Assembly: GCF_014203735.1 (NCBI RefSeq)
Contig: NZ_JACHJQ010000004.1
Coordinates: 682,001 to 746,000 of the forward strand
DNA: 64,000 nucleotides
Reading direction: 5' to 3'
Source of the DNA: Actinophytocola algeriensis
Lineage (GTDB): Bacteria > Actinomycetota > Actinomycetes > Mycobacteriales > Pseudonocardiaceae
Positions 8,930-17,433 of this stretch are shown here, in pieces; position 1 is the stretch's first letter, and each line of letters begins with the position of its first letter. The position numbers and the translations under genes are program-made. The notes below the pieces were generated by a model. That model was not told where the DNA came from. It made no database searches and worked only from the letters and a program-made list of their open reading frames with translations.

Positions 8930-9967
8930 CTACAACCGGTCGCGCGCCCTCCTGCGCTGCTGGTCGAACCAGACCGCGGCCACCAGCACCGCCCCTACGG
9001 CGATCATCTGCCAGTAGTCCTGGACGTGGACGATGTTGAAGCCCTTCTTCAGCACGGCCGGGATGAACACCCCGATGACCGTGCCGAGCATGGTGCCGAC
9101 GCCCCCGAACAGGCTCGTGCCGCCCATCACGACCGCGGCGATCGCGTTGAGGTTGTCGGTCGAGTGCGCCGCGATGCCCGTGGTGCTGTAGTAGGCGAGC
9201 GACATGAACCCCGCGGCGCCCGCGAGGAGTCCGGCCAGCAGGTACACCTTCAGCAGGTGCGCGGTGACGCCGATACCGGCCCGTCGCGCCGCCTCCTGGC
9301 TGGAGCCGACGGCGAACGTGTAGCGGCCGAACCTGGTCGTGTGCAACAACCACGCGGCGATCAGCGTGATCACCGCGGCCGTGATCACCAGGTTCGGGAT
9401 GCCGCCGAACGACGTGCCCGACCCGAGTGCCCGCTTGAGCGTCGTGGGGATCGTCCGGATGTCCGAACCATCGCCCAGCAAGCTCGCCGCGCCCAGCGCC
9501 GCGCCGAACGAGCCGAGCGTGACGATCAGCGGCGGCACCTTCGCGTGCGCGATGAGAAACCCGTTGACGAAGCCCCACACCAGCCCGCCCAGCACGGCCG
9601 CGACCAGTCCGGCGATGATCACGCCCCAGCCCGCGTCGATCGCGCTCCCGTTCTCCGACAACGCGTTCATGGTCTTGGCCGACACCATGCCCGCGAAGAT
9701 CAGCACCGAGCCGACGGACAGGTCGATGCCGCCGGTGATGATCACGAACGTCATGCCGACCGCGAGCACCAGCAGCACGGCGGTCTCGATCGCGAGGCGC
9801 TGGAAGTTGAACACGGTGGGGAACGCGTTCGGTGCCAGCGCGCTGAACACGATGATCAGCGCGACCAGCACGAGCGCGATCCAGAACGTGTTGGCGGTGA
9901 CCAGCCGGGCGCCGAGGCTCCTGCGCTTGAGTTGCCCGCCGTTCTCGACGGATGTCGCGGCGGTCAT
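8930..9967 (-). CDS. Sugar ABC transporter permease (RbsC/FrcC type)
   Basis: A 345-residue integral membrane permease of the CUT2 class, with 8-10 hydrophobic helices and the family segments VGMTFVIITGGIDLSVGS and LGGLVWGFVNGFLIA. The Gly-rich EAARRAGI segment near the cytoplasmic loop matches the permease-ATPase coupling region. I chose ATG 9967 (GGAG 10 nt upstream). An ATG at 9985 lies inside the junction repeat, too close to any ribosome site. It is separated from the ATPase gene by one copy of the junction element. Confidence 0.9.
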   Translation of the reverse strand: MTAATSVENGGQLKRRSLGARLVTANTFWIALVLVALIIVFSALAPNAFPTVFNFQRLAIETAVLLVLAVGMTFVIITGGIDLSVGSVLIFAGMVSAKTMNALSENGSAIDAGWGVIIAGLVAAVLGGLVWGFVNGFLIAHAKVPPLIVTLGSFGAALGAASLLGDGSDIRTIPTTLKRALGSGTSFGGIPNLVITAAVITLIAAWLLHTTRFGRYTFAVGSSQEAARRAGIGVTAHLLKVYLLAGLLAGAAGFMSLAYYSTTGIAAHSTDNLNAIAAVVMGGTSLFGGVGTMLGTVIGVFIPAVLKKGFNIVHVQDYWQMIAVGAVLVAAVWFDQQRRRARDRL

Positions 9968-9968
9968 C

Positions 9969-9995
9969 GATGGTTCGCTCCGCATGCTCCGCTCA
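9969..9995 (-). repeat. Single junction element between ABC ATPase and permease
   Basis: On the minus strand this reads TGAGCGGAGCATGCGGAGCG followed by AACCATC. The first three bases are the stop codon of the ATPase gene, and GCGGAGCG can act as the ribosome site for the permease. It matches the repeat at 39312-39338 at all but four of 27 positions. Confidence 0.8.
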
Positions 9996-10754
9996 CGCCT
10001 CCTCCTGGTGCAGTGCACCGGTCATGGCGCCGACGAGGTCCTCGAGCGTCGCGTCCTTCGCGGTGAACCGCGCCACCCGCCTGCCGAGCCGCAGCACCTC
10101 GACCCGGTCGGACACCGACAGCACCTCAGGCATGTTGTGGCTGATCAGCACGACGGCCACGCCTTCGTCGCGGACGCGGCGGATCACGTCGAGCACGCGT
10201 TCCCGTTGCACCACACCGAGCGCGGCGGTCGGCTCGTCCATGAACACGACCTTGCTCGCCCACACCACCGACCGCGCGACCGCGACGCTCTGCCGCTGCC
10301 CGCCGGACAGCGACCCGATCGGCACGTCGATGCTCTGCAGCGCCACGCCGAGCCGCCCGAACTCCTCCGCCGCCCTGCGGCGCATGGCCTTCTTGTCCAG
10401 CATCCCGAGCGCGCCGAGCACACCCGGCCGCCGGATCTCCCTGCCCAGGAACAGGTTCGCGGCCGGGTCCAGCTCGGGTGCGACCGCGAGGTCCTGGTAG
10501 ACGGTCTCGATGCCGCGCCGGCGTGCGTCGGTGGGGGAGTCGAACCGGGTCTCCGCGCCCTCGAACCGGATCGTGCCCGACGTGGGTTGTTCGGCGCCCG
10601 CCATGCACTTGACCAGCGTGGACTTCCCCGCGCCGTTGTCGCCGATCAGCGCCACCACCTCGCCGGGGTGCACGGAGAACGACGCTCCGCGCAGCGCCTC
10701 GACCGACCCGTACGTCTTGGTCAGGTCGACGGCCTCGAGGGCAGGCGCGGTCAT
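9993..10754 (-). CDS. Sugar ABC transporter ATP-binding protein, single domain
   Basis: A 253-residue ATPase energising the adjacent CUT2 permease. Walker A is GDNGAGKST, the signature is LSGGQRQ, Walker B is VVFMDEPTAAL, and the switch histidine is in VVLISHNMPEV. Most CUT2 ATPases such as RbsA carry two fused domains of about 500 residues; this one has a single domain, like FrcA of the fructose/mannose/ribose importer. That, with the isomerase next door, hints at a fructose- or mannose-type substrate, but the assignment is inferential. The start overlaps the upstream isomerase stop by 4 bp (ATGA). Confidence 0.9.
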   Translation of the reverse strand: MTAPALEAVDLTKTYGSVEALRGASFSVHPGEVVALIGDNGAGKSTLVKCMAGAEQPTSGTIRFEGAETRFDSPTDARRRGIETVYQDLAVAPELDPAANLFLGREIRRPGVLGALGMLDKKAMRRRAAEEFGRLGVALQSIDVPIGSLSGGQRQSVAVARSVVWASKVVFMDEPTAALGVVQRERVLDVIRRVRDEGVAVVLISHNMPEVLSVSDRVEVLRLGRRVARFTAKDATLEDLVGAMTGALHQEEA

Positions 10755-11758
10755 GGCGTGGGCGGCAGGCAGCGGACGGCGATGACGTCACCGTCCAGTG
10801 TGGACTCGCCGACGGCGTGGGGGAGGACGAACGTCGCACCCTTTCTCAGTGGCACCTCGCCCGCCTTCTCGGTGCGCAGGACGCCGGTGCCGTCGAGCAC
10901 GACCAGCACGCCGAACGACGCGTCCAGTGCCGCGCCGGCACGCAGCCGTTCCGCGCGGAAGAACTCGGGCTGCCCGAACAGTTCCGTGACGGCGGCGGGC
11001 CTCTCGTCGCGGTGGACCAGCTCGTCGAGCCGGTCCGCCCAGCCCTGCCGGTCCACGCAGCCGAGCGCCGTGTCGAAGCCGATGCCGAGGTGGCCGCCTG
11101 CCTCGTCGTCGAGGAAGTTCCGCCATTCGAGGGTGACCGAGAGGTCCGTGGGCTGCTGCAGCTCCACGATGAACACGCCGGCGCCGATCGCGTGCGGGAC
11201 CCCGGCGGGCACGAACACCGTGTCACCGGCGCGGACCGTGACCGGGTTGAGCGCGCCGAGCATGGCGTCCGCGTCCTGGCGGGCGACCCAGTCGGCGACC
11301 GTGTCCGCGCTCTGTTCCCGCGCGAATCCGATGTGGACGGTCGAGGTCTCCGCCGCGCCGACGATGATCCACGCCTCGGTCTTGCCGTAGCGGGAGCCGT
11401 AGTGCGCCTTGGCGAACTCGTTGGACGGGTGGCAGTGCACCGGCAGTCGCTGGCCCGCGTCGAGGAGCTTCACGAGCAGCGCGGAGTCCGCGCCGAACGC
11501 CGCGACGTGCGCGTCGCCGAGCCAGTTCGCGGGGTGGGCGGCGACGGCATCACGGAGGAGGTCGCCTTCTGGCAGCGTGGTGAGGCCGTGGCCGGGGTCG
11601 CCGTGGAACGTGGTGCACGAGGCCACCCAGTCCTCGGGGCCGAACTCCTTCGGCGGCTCGTCGCCCCGCAACGCCGCGATCGCCGCGCCGCCGCGGTAGA
11701 ACCGGTCGGGCTGGTTGGCGGGCAGCTGGACGGGGCGCAGGCCCTCGGCGTCACTCAC
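10751..11758 (-). CDS. Class I mannose-6-phosphate isomerase-like protein
   Basis: A 335-residue zinc cupin related to type I phosphomannose isomerases. Metal-binding positions are visible in LPVHCHPSNEFAKAHYG and in the cupin segment GDTVFVPAGVPHAIGAGVFIVELQQ. It is shorter than the classical ManA (about 390 residues) and lacks a strong extra helical domain, so it may isomerise a different phosphorylated or free sugar. It overlaps the LacI gene upstream and the ATPase gene downstream by 4 bp each, indicating tight translational coupling. It probably handles the sugar imported by the transporter. Confidence 0.82.
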   Translation of the reverse strand: MSDAEGLRPVQLPANQPDRFYRGGAAIAALRGDEPPKEFGPEDWVASCTTFHGDPGHGLTTLPEGDLLRDAVAAHPANWLGDAHVAAFGADSALLVKLLDAGQRLPVHCHPSNEFAKAHYGSRYGKTEAWIIVGAAETSTVHIGFAREQSADTVADWVARQDADAMLGALNPVTVRAGDTVFVPAGVPHAIGAGVFIVELQQPTDLSVTLEWRNFLDDEAGGHLGIGFDTALGCVDRQGWADRLDELVHRDERPAAVTELFGQPEFFRAERLRAGAALDASFGVLVVLDGTGVLRTEKAGEVPLRKGATFVLPHAVGESTLDGDVIAVRCLPPTP

Positions 11759-12771
11759 GGACGTACCTCTCCTGATCCACGGGGGGTGAGCCGGACCGGC
11801 AGCACGATCCGGCGGGGCGGCTCGCGGTCGCCGTCCAGGCGGGCGAAGAGCAGCTCCGCGGCCGCCTTGCCGAGCTCGGCCGGGTCGAGCGAGACCACGC
11901 TGACGGGTGGGTCGAGCAGGTCGGCCAGCTCGAAGTCGTCGAACCCGACGAGCGCGGGCTTGCGCGCGGAACCCGCCAGCACGCGCAGGGTCTGCACGGT
12001 GATCCGGTTGTTGCCGGTGATCACGGCGGTCGCGTCGGTCCGGTCGAGCGCGGCGGCGACGGTCTCTGCGGTGTGCGGGCCCATGGCGACCATGCGCTGG
12101 TCGAACGGGATCCCGGCGCGGGCACAGCCTTCGCGGAAACCGGCGAGCCGCTCGGTGGCGGTGAAGATCGTCGGCGCGTCGCCGAGGAACGCGATGCGGC
12201 TGTGCCCGTGTGCGGCGAGGTGGGTGACCGCGGCGGCGGCCCCGGTGACGTTGTCGACCAGCACGGTATCCGCGATGACGTCGCCGGGCGGCCGGTCGAC
12301 GAACACGACGGGCGTACCGGACGCGATCTCGGGGACGAGGTAGCCGTGGCGGGTCCCGGCGGGGATGACGATGAGGCCGTCGACGCGGCGCGCGCAGAAC
12401 TCGAGGGACAGCTCGCGTTCGCGGTCGGGGTCCTCGTCGGACGAACCGGTCAGCACCTGGCGGCCGTGGCGGCGGGCCACCTCTTCCGCGGCGCGGGTGA
12501 TGCCGGAGTAGAAGGGGTTGGCGACGTCCTCGAGGACCAGGCCGATGGTGCCGGTCGAGGACCCCCGGCGCAGGTTCAGCGCCCCGATGTTGCGGCGGAA
12601 CCCGAGCCGCTCGATGGCGGCGAGCACCCGTTCCGCAGTCTCGGCGTGCACTCCGGGCTCGGCGTTCACGACCCGCGAGACGGTCTTGATGCTGACCCCG
12701 GCCAACCGCGCGACGTCACTCATCGTCGCACGCCGCGGCAGCCTGCCATGCGCATTGGACAACGTTGTCAT
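11755..12771 (-). CDS. LacI family transcriptional repressor
   Basis: A 338-residue repressor heading the sugar operon. The helix-turn-helix is TMSDVARLAGVSIKTVSRVV, followed by the hinge and a sugar-binding core starting GTIGLVLEDVANPFYSGI. Two possible starts remain: ATG 12771 (used here) and ATG 12723, directly before the helix-turn-helix. The palindrome GACAACGTTGTC at 12758-12769 overlaps the first codons if the longer form is correct and lies in the leader if the shorter form is. Either way it is a good candidate for autoregulation. The stop overlaps the isomerase start (ATGA). Confidence 0.9.
   Translation of the reverse strand: MTTLSNAHGRLPRRATMSDVARLAGVSIKTVSRVVNAEPGVHAETAERVLAAIERLGFRRNIGALNLRRGSSTGTIGLVLEDVANPFYSGITRAAEEVARRHGRQVLTGSSDEDPDRERELSLEFCARRVDGLIVIPAGTRHGYLVPEIASGTPVVFVDRPPGDVIADTVLVDNVTGAAAAVTHLAAHGHSRIAFLGDAPTIFTATERLAGFREGCARAGIPFDQRMVAMGPHTAETVAAALDRTDATAVITGNNRITVQTLRVLAGSARKPALVGFDDFELADLLDPPVSVVSLDPAELGKAAAELLFARLDGDREPPRRIVLPVRLTPRGSGEVRP
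12758..12769. promoter_or_regulatory. Candidate LacI operator 1
   Basis: GACAACGTTGTC is a perfect 12-bp palindrome with a central CG, the form typical of LacI-family operators. It sits at the start of the LacI gene, upstream of the whole sugar operon. Confidence 0.65.
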
Positions 12772-12813
12772 GGTGCCATCCATTCGACTACGCCACGACG
12801 GACCTGTCAACCC

Positions 12814-12825
12814 GACAAGGTTGTC
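12814..12825. promoter_or_regulatory. Candidate LacI operator 2
   Basis: GACAAGGTTGTC has the same half-sites as the downstream operator with one altered central base. The two centres are 56 bp apart, so repressor bound at both could block the promoter of the operon. Confidence 0.55.
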
Positions 12826-12867
12826 AAGGAGTCCTGACCAGGAGCGGGCTTGGGGTCTCTGAGACAA

Positions 12868-13452
12868 AGCCCGGAGGCAGTCAGCAGAGGCCCAGGGGAA
12901 CGTGCTGCTAATGCTGTGCGGGGTGGGTTCGTGGTGTGTTCTTGCCGGACGGGTGTCTCCGCCGGATGGGTTTGCCTCCGGCGGCTCCTCGCCGGAGGGG
13001 CAGGTCTCTGGGATGGCAGGCAGCCTCGGGTGTGGTGTGGGCTTGCGCCCCCCGGCGCCTGCGCACCCCTTACGGCGTCCGTTGTGCTGTGAAAGGCGCT
13101 TTCACAGCACCGGGCGCTTCACAGCACCGGTCATGTCCCGAACGCGCCTTTCACGGCATACCAAGCCCACCCCGGCACGGGCGATCACCGTCGGCATGGC
13201 CGGACCCGCCGGAGGACCCGGCAAACGTTGGTGGACACAGCGCTGGGCAACCACCCACGACGCGCCATACGAGACGTCGGGTCTGGACCAACACTTTGAA
13301 ATGCGGGGAGGTGGGCTGGGAGGGGGCCTGGTGCGCGTTGTTGCCGGGGGTGGCGTGAACGCGCACCAGGCTTTCCTCCCCCGGCCGGAGGTCACCGCCC
13401 GCCCGGGGCGGCGGGAGCGTCGGGCGGTGGTCCGGTCGGGTCCCTTCCCCGG
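12868..13452. repeat. Gene-free stretch with dispersed repeat fragments
   Basis: No convincing gene is present between the LacI promoter region and the frameshifted lipoprotein gene. It contains GGCTCCTCGCCGGAGGGGCA and the following AGGTCTCTGGGATGGCAGGCAG (about 12980-13022), found again inverted near 18900-19000 and, diverged, near 36655-36720. It also holds the palindrome TGCTGTGAAAG/CTTTCACAGCA (13085-13109) and a related CGCGCCTTTCACGGC. An open frame across the region consists largely of these repeats and is not supported as coding. Confidence 0.7.
13326..13371 (-). terminator. Hairpin downstream of the lipoprotein gene
   Basis: GCCTGGTGCGCGTT (13326-13339) pairs perfectly with AACGCGCACCAGGC (13358-13371) around an 18-nt loop. 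It lies about 80 bp past the stop of the frameshifted lipoprotein gene and has no clear T-run, so terminator function is likely but unproven. Confidence 0.5.
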
Positions 13453-14327
13453 TCAGTAGCCTGTGCTGCCGTCGGGTGCTTCTGTTGTCGGCGCGGTCGA
13501 CTTGCAGCCCGCCGGCTCGATCACGAACCAGACGCCGCGCGCGCCGTGGCCCGTGGTCTGCCCGGGGGACGTGTCCCCGGTGAACGTGTGGACCGGCCAG
13601 CCGCCGACGGTCACCTGCCGGGTGCCGTCGGCTCGTTCCACCTCACCGACCAGTGCGGGGTCCACCCCGGCCGTGTTCACCTCGCCGGTCGCCAGGAGTG
13701 GAGGCCAGGTCGCCGTGCACTCGCCGTCGCAGGTGGACCGCGACGGGTTGGTGCGGTCCGGGGTGAAGAGGTACAGCGTGCGCCCCTCCCGGTCGGTGAG
13801 CGCCGGACCGAAGCCGGGGATGTCCTCCGCCCGAACTCCACCGGGGCCGGGACGCCCGCCTTCTCCCCCTCGGGCGTCACCGCGAACCACGTGCCCAGCA
13901 CGCCTTGACCTTCGGCCTGGCCCGGCGTCGTGTCCTGCGCGAACGTGTACAGCGGCCAGCCGCCGACGGTGACCTGCGTGCCGCCTTCCGGCCGTATCAG
14001 GGTGCCCACGAGCCGCTGCTCGGCGCCGGTCACCCTGATGCCGCCGGTCGCCATCAGCGGCGGCCACTTCTGTGCGCACTCGTCGAGGCACGTCGTTGCG
14101 GACGGTGCCGTGCTGTCCTGTGTGAACAGGTACAGCGTGCGGCCGTCCTCAGTGGTCAGCACGTCGCCGAGACCGGGCACCTCCGCCACGGTCAGCGACA
14201 CCGGACGTGCCGGCACCGCGGGTGCGGCGGCGGCCTCGAGCCGCGCGGATGTCGCCGGTGCCGCGCCGCACCCGGCGAGCAGCGTGAGCCCGGCGACCAC
14301 CGGCAGCACGACGTGTGTCCGCGCCAC
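13453..14327 (-). pseudogene. Two-domain COG4315-type lipoprotein, interrupted by a frameshift
   Basis: The N-terminal frame begins at GTG 14327 (AGGAG 7 nt upstream) with a lipoprotein signal VLPVVAGLTLLAGCG, then one Yx(FWY)xxD-type domain: EDGRTLYLFTQD, LDECAQKWPPLMA, GGWPLYTFAQDTTPGQ. A second such domain (GRTLYLFTPD, DGECTATWPPLLA, GGWPVHTFTGDTSPGQ) follows in another frame and ends at 13453. The switch falls at about 13828-13836, where the reading needs one extra base. Both halves are well conserved, so this is either a recent mutation or a sequence error. The family is secreted and of unknown function. Confidence 0.8.
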
Positions 14328-14444
14328 GGCAACTCCTGTCCGGATCCAGGGGCGGTCGCCGTGCCGCCCGTGCCATGGACACGGACGCGGTCCCAAGTCG
14401 GTTCACTACCTTCCGTCCGGGGATCGTCCCCGCCGGTGACCGGC

Positions 14445-14460
14445 TAGGTTCCGCAACGTG
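14445..14460 (+). promoter_or_regulatory. Leaderless-type promoter of the ABC exporter
   Basis: TAGGTT (14445-14450) is followed by 7 nt and then GTG at 14458. No ribosome site precedes the start, consistent with leaderless translation. Confidence 0.5.
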
Positions 14461-15375
14461 ACCGATACCGAGAACCCGGCGGCGATCGTCGTCGAGGACG
14501 TGCGGAAGGCCTATGGGGATCTCAACGCCGTCGACGGCGTGTCGCTGACCGTCGCGGAGGGGGAGTTCTTCGGCATCCTGGGGCCGAACGGGGCAGGCAA
14601 GACCACCACGCTCGAGATCATCGAAGGGCTGCGCGAGCCCGACTCCGGCTCGGTGCGGCTGCTCGGCGAGTCGCCGTGGCCGCGCAATGTGGCGCTGCTG
14701 CCGAGGATCGGCGTGCAGCTGCAGGCGACCGCGTTCTTCGAGAAGCTCACGGCACGCGAGCAGCTGCGGACGTTCGCCGCCCTGTACCGGGTGAGCGCGG
14801 ACCGCGCCGACGAGATGCTCGAGCTGGTCGGGCTCACCGACAAGGCCGACACCCGCGAGGACAAGCTCTCCGGTGGGCAGCGGCAGCGGCTGTCGATCGC
14901 GTGCGCACTGATCCACGACCCGGACGTCGTGTTCCTCGACGAGCCGACCGCCGCGCTCGACCCGCAGGCGCGCCGCAACCTGTGGGACGTGCTGCGTGCC
15001 ATCCAGGAGCGCGGCAAGACGATCCTCTACACGACCCACTACCTCGACGAGGCCGAGATCCTCTGCGACCGGGTCGCGATCATGGACAGGGGGCGGATCC
15101 TCGCGATGGACGCGCCCGCCACACTCGTCCGCGGCCTCGACGCGCCGACCCGCGTCATCCTCGAACGCGGCTCACTGTCCACAGTGGACGCCGAGGAGCT
15201 GCCGGGCGCGGACGACGTCACCGACGACGAGCTGTCGCTCACCATCTCGACCCGCAAGCCCGCCGACGTCCTGTCCGCACTCGCCGAACGCCGCGCGCTC
15301 GCGGGTCTGCAGGTGCGGACGGCCACGCTCGAGGACGTCTTCCTCGACCTGACCGGACGGGAGTACCGGGCATGA
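14458..15375 (+). CDS. ABC-2 type exporter ATP-binding protein (DrrA-like)
   Basis: A 305-residue ATPase of the daunorubicin-resistance class. Walker A is GPNGAGKTT, the Q-loop region is RIGVQLQATAFFEKLT, the signature is LSGGQRQR, Walker B is VVFLDEPTAALD and the switch is TTHYLDEA. The C-terminal 80 residues form the extension usual for exporters of this type, ending LEDVFLDLTGREYRA. It overlaps the permease gene by 4 bp (ATGA), so the two form an exporter for an unidentified drug, lipid or polymer. Confidence 0.92.
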   Translation: MTDTENPAAIVVEDVRKAYGDLNAVDGVSLTVAEGEFFGILGPNGAGKTTTLEIIEGLREPDSGSVRLLGESPWPRNVALLPRIGVQLQATAFFEKLTAREQLRTFAALYRVSADRADEMLELVGLTDKADTREDKLSGGQRQRLSIACALIHDPDVVFLDEPTAALDPQARRNLWDVLRAIQERGKTILYTTHYLDEAEILCDRVAIMDRGRILAMDAPATLVRGLDAPTRVILERGSLSTVDAEELPGADDVTDDELSLTISTRKPADVLSALAERRALAGLQVRTATLEDVFLDLTGREYRA

Positions 15376-16418
15376 CCGCGTTCAAGAGCCTCGCCAGTGC
15401 GATGGTGAAGATCTTCTACCGGGACAAGGCCACCCTGTTCTTCACGTTCGTCTTCCCGCTGATGTTCCTCGTCGTGTTCGGGCTGCTGTTCCGCGACGCG
15501 GGCACGTCGAAGACCGAGATCGGCGTCGTCGGCGACGGCCCGGTGATCGTCGGCCTCGAGCAGACCGGCGCGCTGGACCTCAAGCGCTTCGACTCCGTCG
15601 ACGAGGCGGTCCAGCAGGTGCGTGACGGCGACCTGCCCGCGATGGTCGCGCAGGACGGCGACGACGTCACCTACCGGTTCGCGCAGAGCGACCAGACGCA
15701 GGCCGGTGTGCTCAGCGGGATCGTGACCGGCGTGGTCAGCCACGTGAACCAGGCGGCGACCGGCGAAGAGCCGCGCTACGTCCTGAACGCGGCGAACGTC
15801 GAGGACTCCTCGCTCAAGCCGATCCAGTACATCACCCCGGGCATCATGTCGTGGGGTGTCGCGGTCACGGCCGTGTTCGGCGCCGCGCTGACGCTGGTTT
15901 CCTGGCGCAAGAAGCAGGTGCTGCGCCGCATCCGGCTGGCTCCGGTGCCTGCGACGACCGTGCTGAGCGCGCGGGTCGTGGTCACCGTCGGCGTCGCGAT
16001 CGTGCAGGCGCTGGTGTTCATCGGGGTCGGGGTGCTGCCGCTGTTCGGGTTGCGGCTGACCGGCACGTGGTGGCTCGCGATCCCGGTGTTCCTGCTCGGC
16101 ATCCTCGCGTTCTTCGCGATCGGCATGCTGGTCGGCGCGTTCTGCAAGACCGAGGAGGCGGCGACCGGCGCGGCGAACATCGTGGTGCTGCCGATGGCGT
16201 TCCTGTCCGGCACGTTCTTCCCGATCGACCAGGCGCCGTCGTGGATGCAGTCGGTGTCGAACGTGTTCCCGCTGCGGCACATGAACGACGGGATCATGGA
16301 CTTCCTGGTCCGAGGGCAGGGGCCGAGCGCGCTGGTGGTCCCGTGCCTGGTGCTGACGGGCTTCGTGCTGGTGGTCGGCACGATCGCCGCGAAGGTCTTC
16401 CAGTGGGAGGACGATTAG
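15372..16418 (+). CDS. ABC-2 type exporter permease
   Basis: A 348-residue permease with one N-terminal helix (ATLFFTFVFPLMFLVVFGLLF), a large extracytoplasmic segment of about 130 residues, and five clustered C-terminal helices. The sequence LPMAFLSGTFFPIDQAPSWM is the signature of DrrB/YadH-type permeases. It pairs with the preceding ATPase. Its TAG stop overlaps the stop of the convergent MarR gene by 4 bp, and the MarR protein may regulate this exporter. Confidence 0.9.
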   Translation: MTAFKSLASAMVKIFYRDKATLFFTFVFPLMFLVVFGLLFRDAGTSKTEIGVVGDGPVIVGLEQTGALDLKRFDSVDEAVQQVRDGDLPAMVAQDGDDVTYRFAQSDQTQAGVLSGIVTGVVSHVNQAATGEEPRYVLNAANVEDSSLKPIQYITPGIMSWGVAVTAVFGAALTLVSWRKKQVLRRIRLAPVPATTVLSARVVVTVGVAIVQALVFIGVGVLPLFGLRLTGTWWLAIPVFLLGILAFFAIGMLVGAFCKTEEAATGAANIVVLPMAFLSGTFFPIDQAPSWMQSVSNVFPLRHMNDGIMDFLVRGQGPSALVVPCLVLTGFVLVVGTIAAKVFQWEDD

Positions 16419-16918
16419 TCCTCGAAGTCGCCCACTGCCTTGCGGACCTTGGCCAGCAGGTCGGTGAGCTGCGCGGTCTGGCGTTCGGTCAGGCCGCGCA
16501 GGCCGAAGTCGATGTCGGTGACGGCCTTCGTCGCGGCCTCGCGGCGTTCGCGGCCCGCGTCGGTGATCTCGGCGAGCGTGGTGCGGCGGTCGGTCGCGTG
16601 CGGGATGCGCTTGACCAGGCCGTCGGCCTCGAGGCGGTCGACGATGTTCGTCACGCTCGTCGGGTGCAGCTGCAGCCGCTCGCCCATCACGCGCATGGGC
16701 AGGCTGCCGCGCTTGGAGAACGTGAGCAGGACGAGCGCCTCGTAGCGGGCGAAGGTCAGTCCGTGCGGGCGTAGCGCGGAGTCCACTGCGGACTGCAGGA
16801 CCTGCTGGACACGCATGATGCTGGTGACCGCCGCCATCGTCCCGGACGGTCCGACCTGGTCGGCCCAGAGGTCCGCGGCACGGGCGATCGGGTCGAACGG
16901 CAGCGCGCGCTGGCTCAT
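16415..16918 (-). CDS. MarR family transcriptional regulator
   Basis: A 167-residue winged-helix regulator. The DNA-binding part is FARYEALVLLTFSKRGSLPM, then RLQLHPTSVTNIVDRLEADGLVKR and the wing IPHATDRRTTLAEIT (residues 55-120), flanked by dimerisation helices. It is convergent with the ABC-2 exporter genes and divergent from the MTH1187-family gene; either could be its target. No effector can be inferred. Confidence 0.9.
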   Translation of the reverse strand: MSQRALPFDPIARAADLWADQVGPSGTMAAVTSIMRVQQVLQSAVDSALRPHGLTFARYEALVLLTFSKRGSLPMRVMGERLQLHPTSVTNIVDRLEADGLVKRIPHATDRRTTLAEITDAGRERREAATKAVTDIDFGLRGLTERQTAQLTDLLAKVRKAVGDFED

Positions 16919-16988
16919 GGCGGTTGAAGTTACCAGCCGGTACCCGCCAGGGTGCTTCCGCACAGCAGGGACATCGAGAGGAGTCGGC

Positions 16989-17396
16989 GTGTTACTGGCG
17001 TTCAGCGTTGCCCCCGCGGGCGGTGAGTCGGACAGCGTGAGCGCGGCCGTCGCGGAAGCGGTCCGCGTGGTCCGCGAGTCCGGGCTGCCGTGCGAGACGA
17101 ACTCGATGTTCACCAACATCGAGGGGGAGTGGGACGAGGTCATGGCCGTGGTCAAGCAGGCCGTGGACGTGGTGGCGGCGAAGGCGCCGAGGGTGTCGCT
17201 GGTGCTCAAGGCCGACATCCGGCCAGGGCACACCGGCCAGCTGCGGGCCAAGGTGGAGCGGATCGAGGAGCATCTGACCGAGCGGAGCTTGCGGAGCGAG
17301 CATGAGACCGAGCGGAGCTTGCGGAGCGAGCATGAGACCGAGCGGAGCTTGCGGAGCGAGCATGAGACCGAGCGGAGCTCGCGGAGCGAACCTTGA
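16989..17396 (+). CDS. MTH1187/YkoF-type thiamine-binding-like protein with repeated C-terminal tail
   Basis: A 135-residue protein. Residues 1-97 match the small ferredoxin-fold MTH1187 family ([38 protein letters not shown]), whose members bind thiamine-like ligands or act as accessory proteins. The last 38 residues are not part of the fold: they are three copies of the decapeptide [10 protein letters not shown] plus TERSSRSEP, encoded by a 30-bp tandem repeat. The tail is highly charged and probably disordered. GTG 16989 is chosen for the GAGAGGAG site upstream. Normal family length is about 95-105 residues. Confidence 0.82.
   Translation: MLLAFSVAPAGGESDSVSAAVAEAVRVVRESGLPCETNSMFTNIEGEWDEVMAVVKQAVDVVAAKAPRVSLVLKADIRPGHTGQLRAKVERIEEHLTERSLRSEHETERSLRSEHETERSLRSEHETERSSRSEP
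17277..17393 (+). repeat. 30-bp tandem junction repeat (coding tail)
   Basis: Four units of ACCGAGCGGAGCTTGCGGAG plus CGAGCATGAG start at 17277, 17307, 17337 and 17367; the last is diverged. The period is a multiple of three, so the upstream gene reads through it as [10 protein letters not shown]. The core equals that at 3618. Confidence 0.92.
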
Positions 17397-17433
17397 TGCG
17401 GACTGGTTTCACGCGACGTGCCAGGATGGATGT

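Noticed and set aside
12902-13459. Open frame of 185 codons
   Set aside because: It runs through dispersed repeat fragments and palindromes, and overlaps the end of the lipoprotein gene in antisense.
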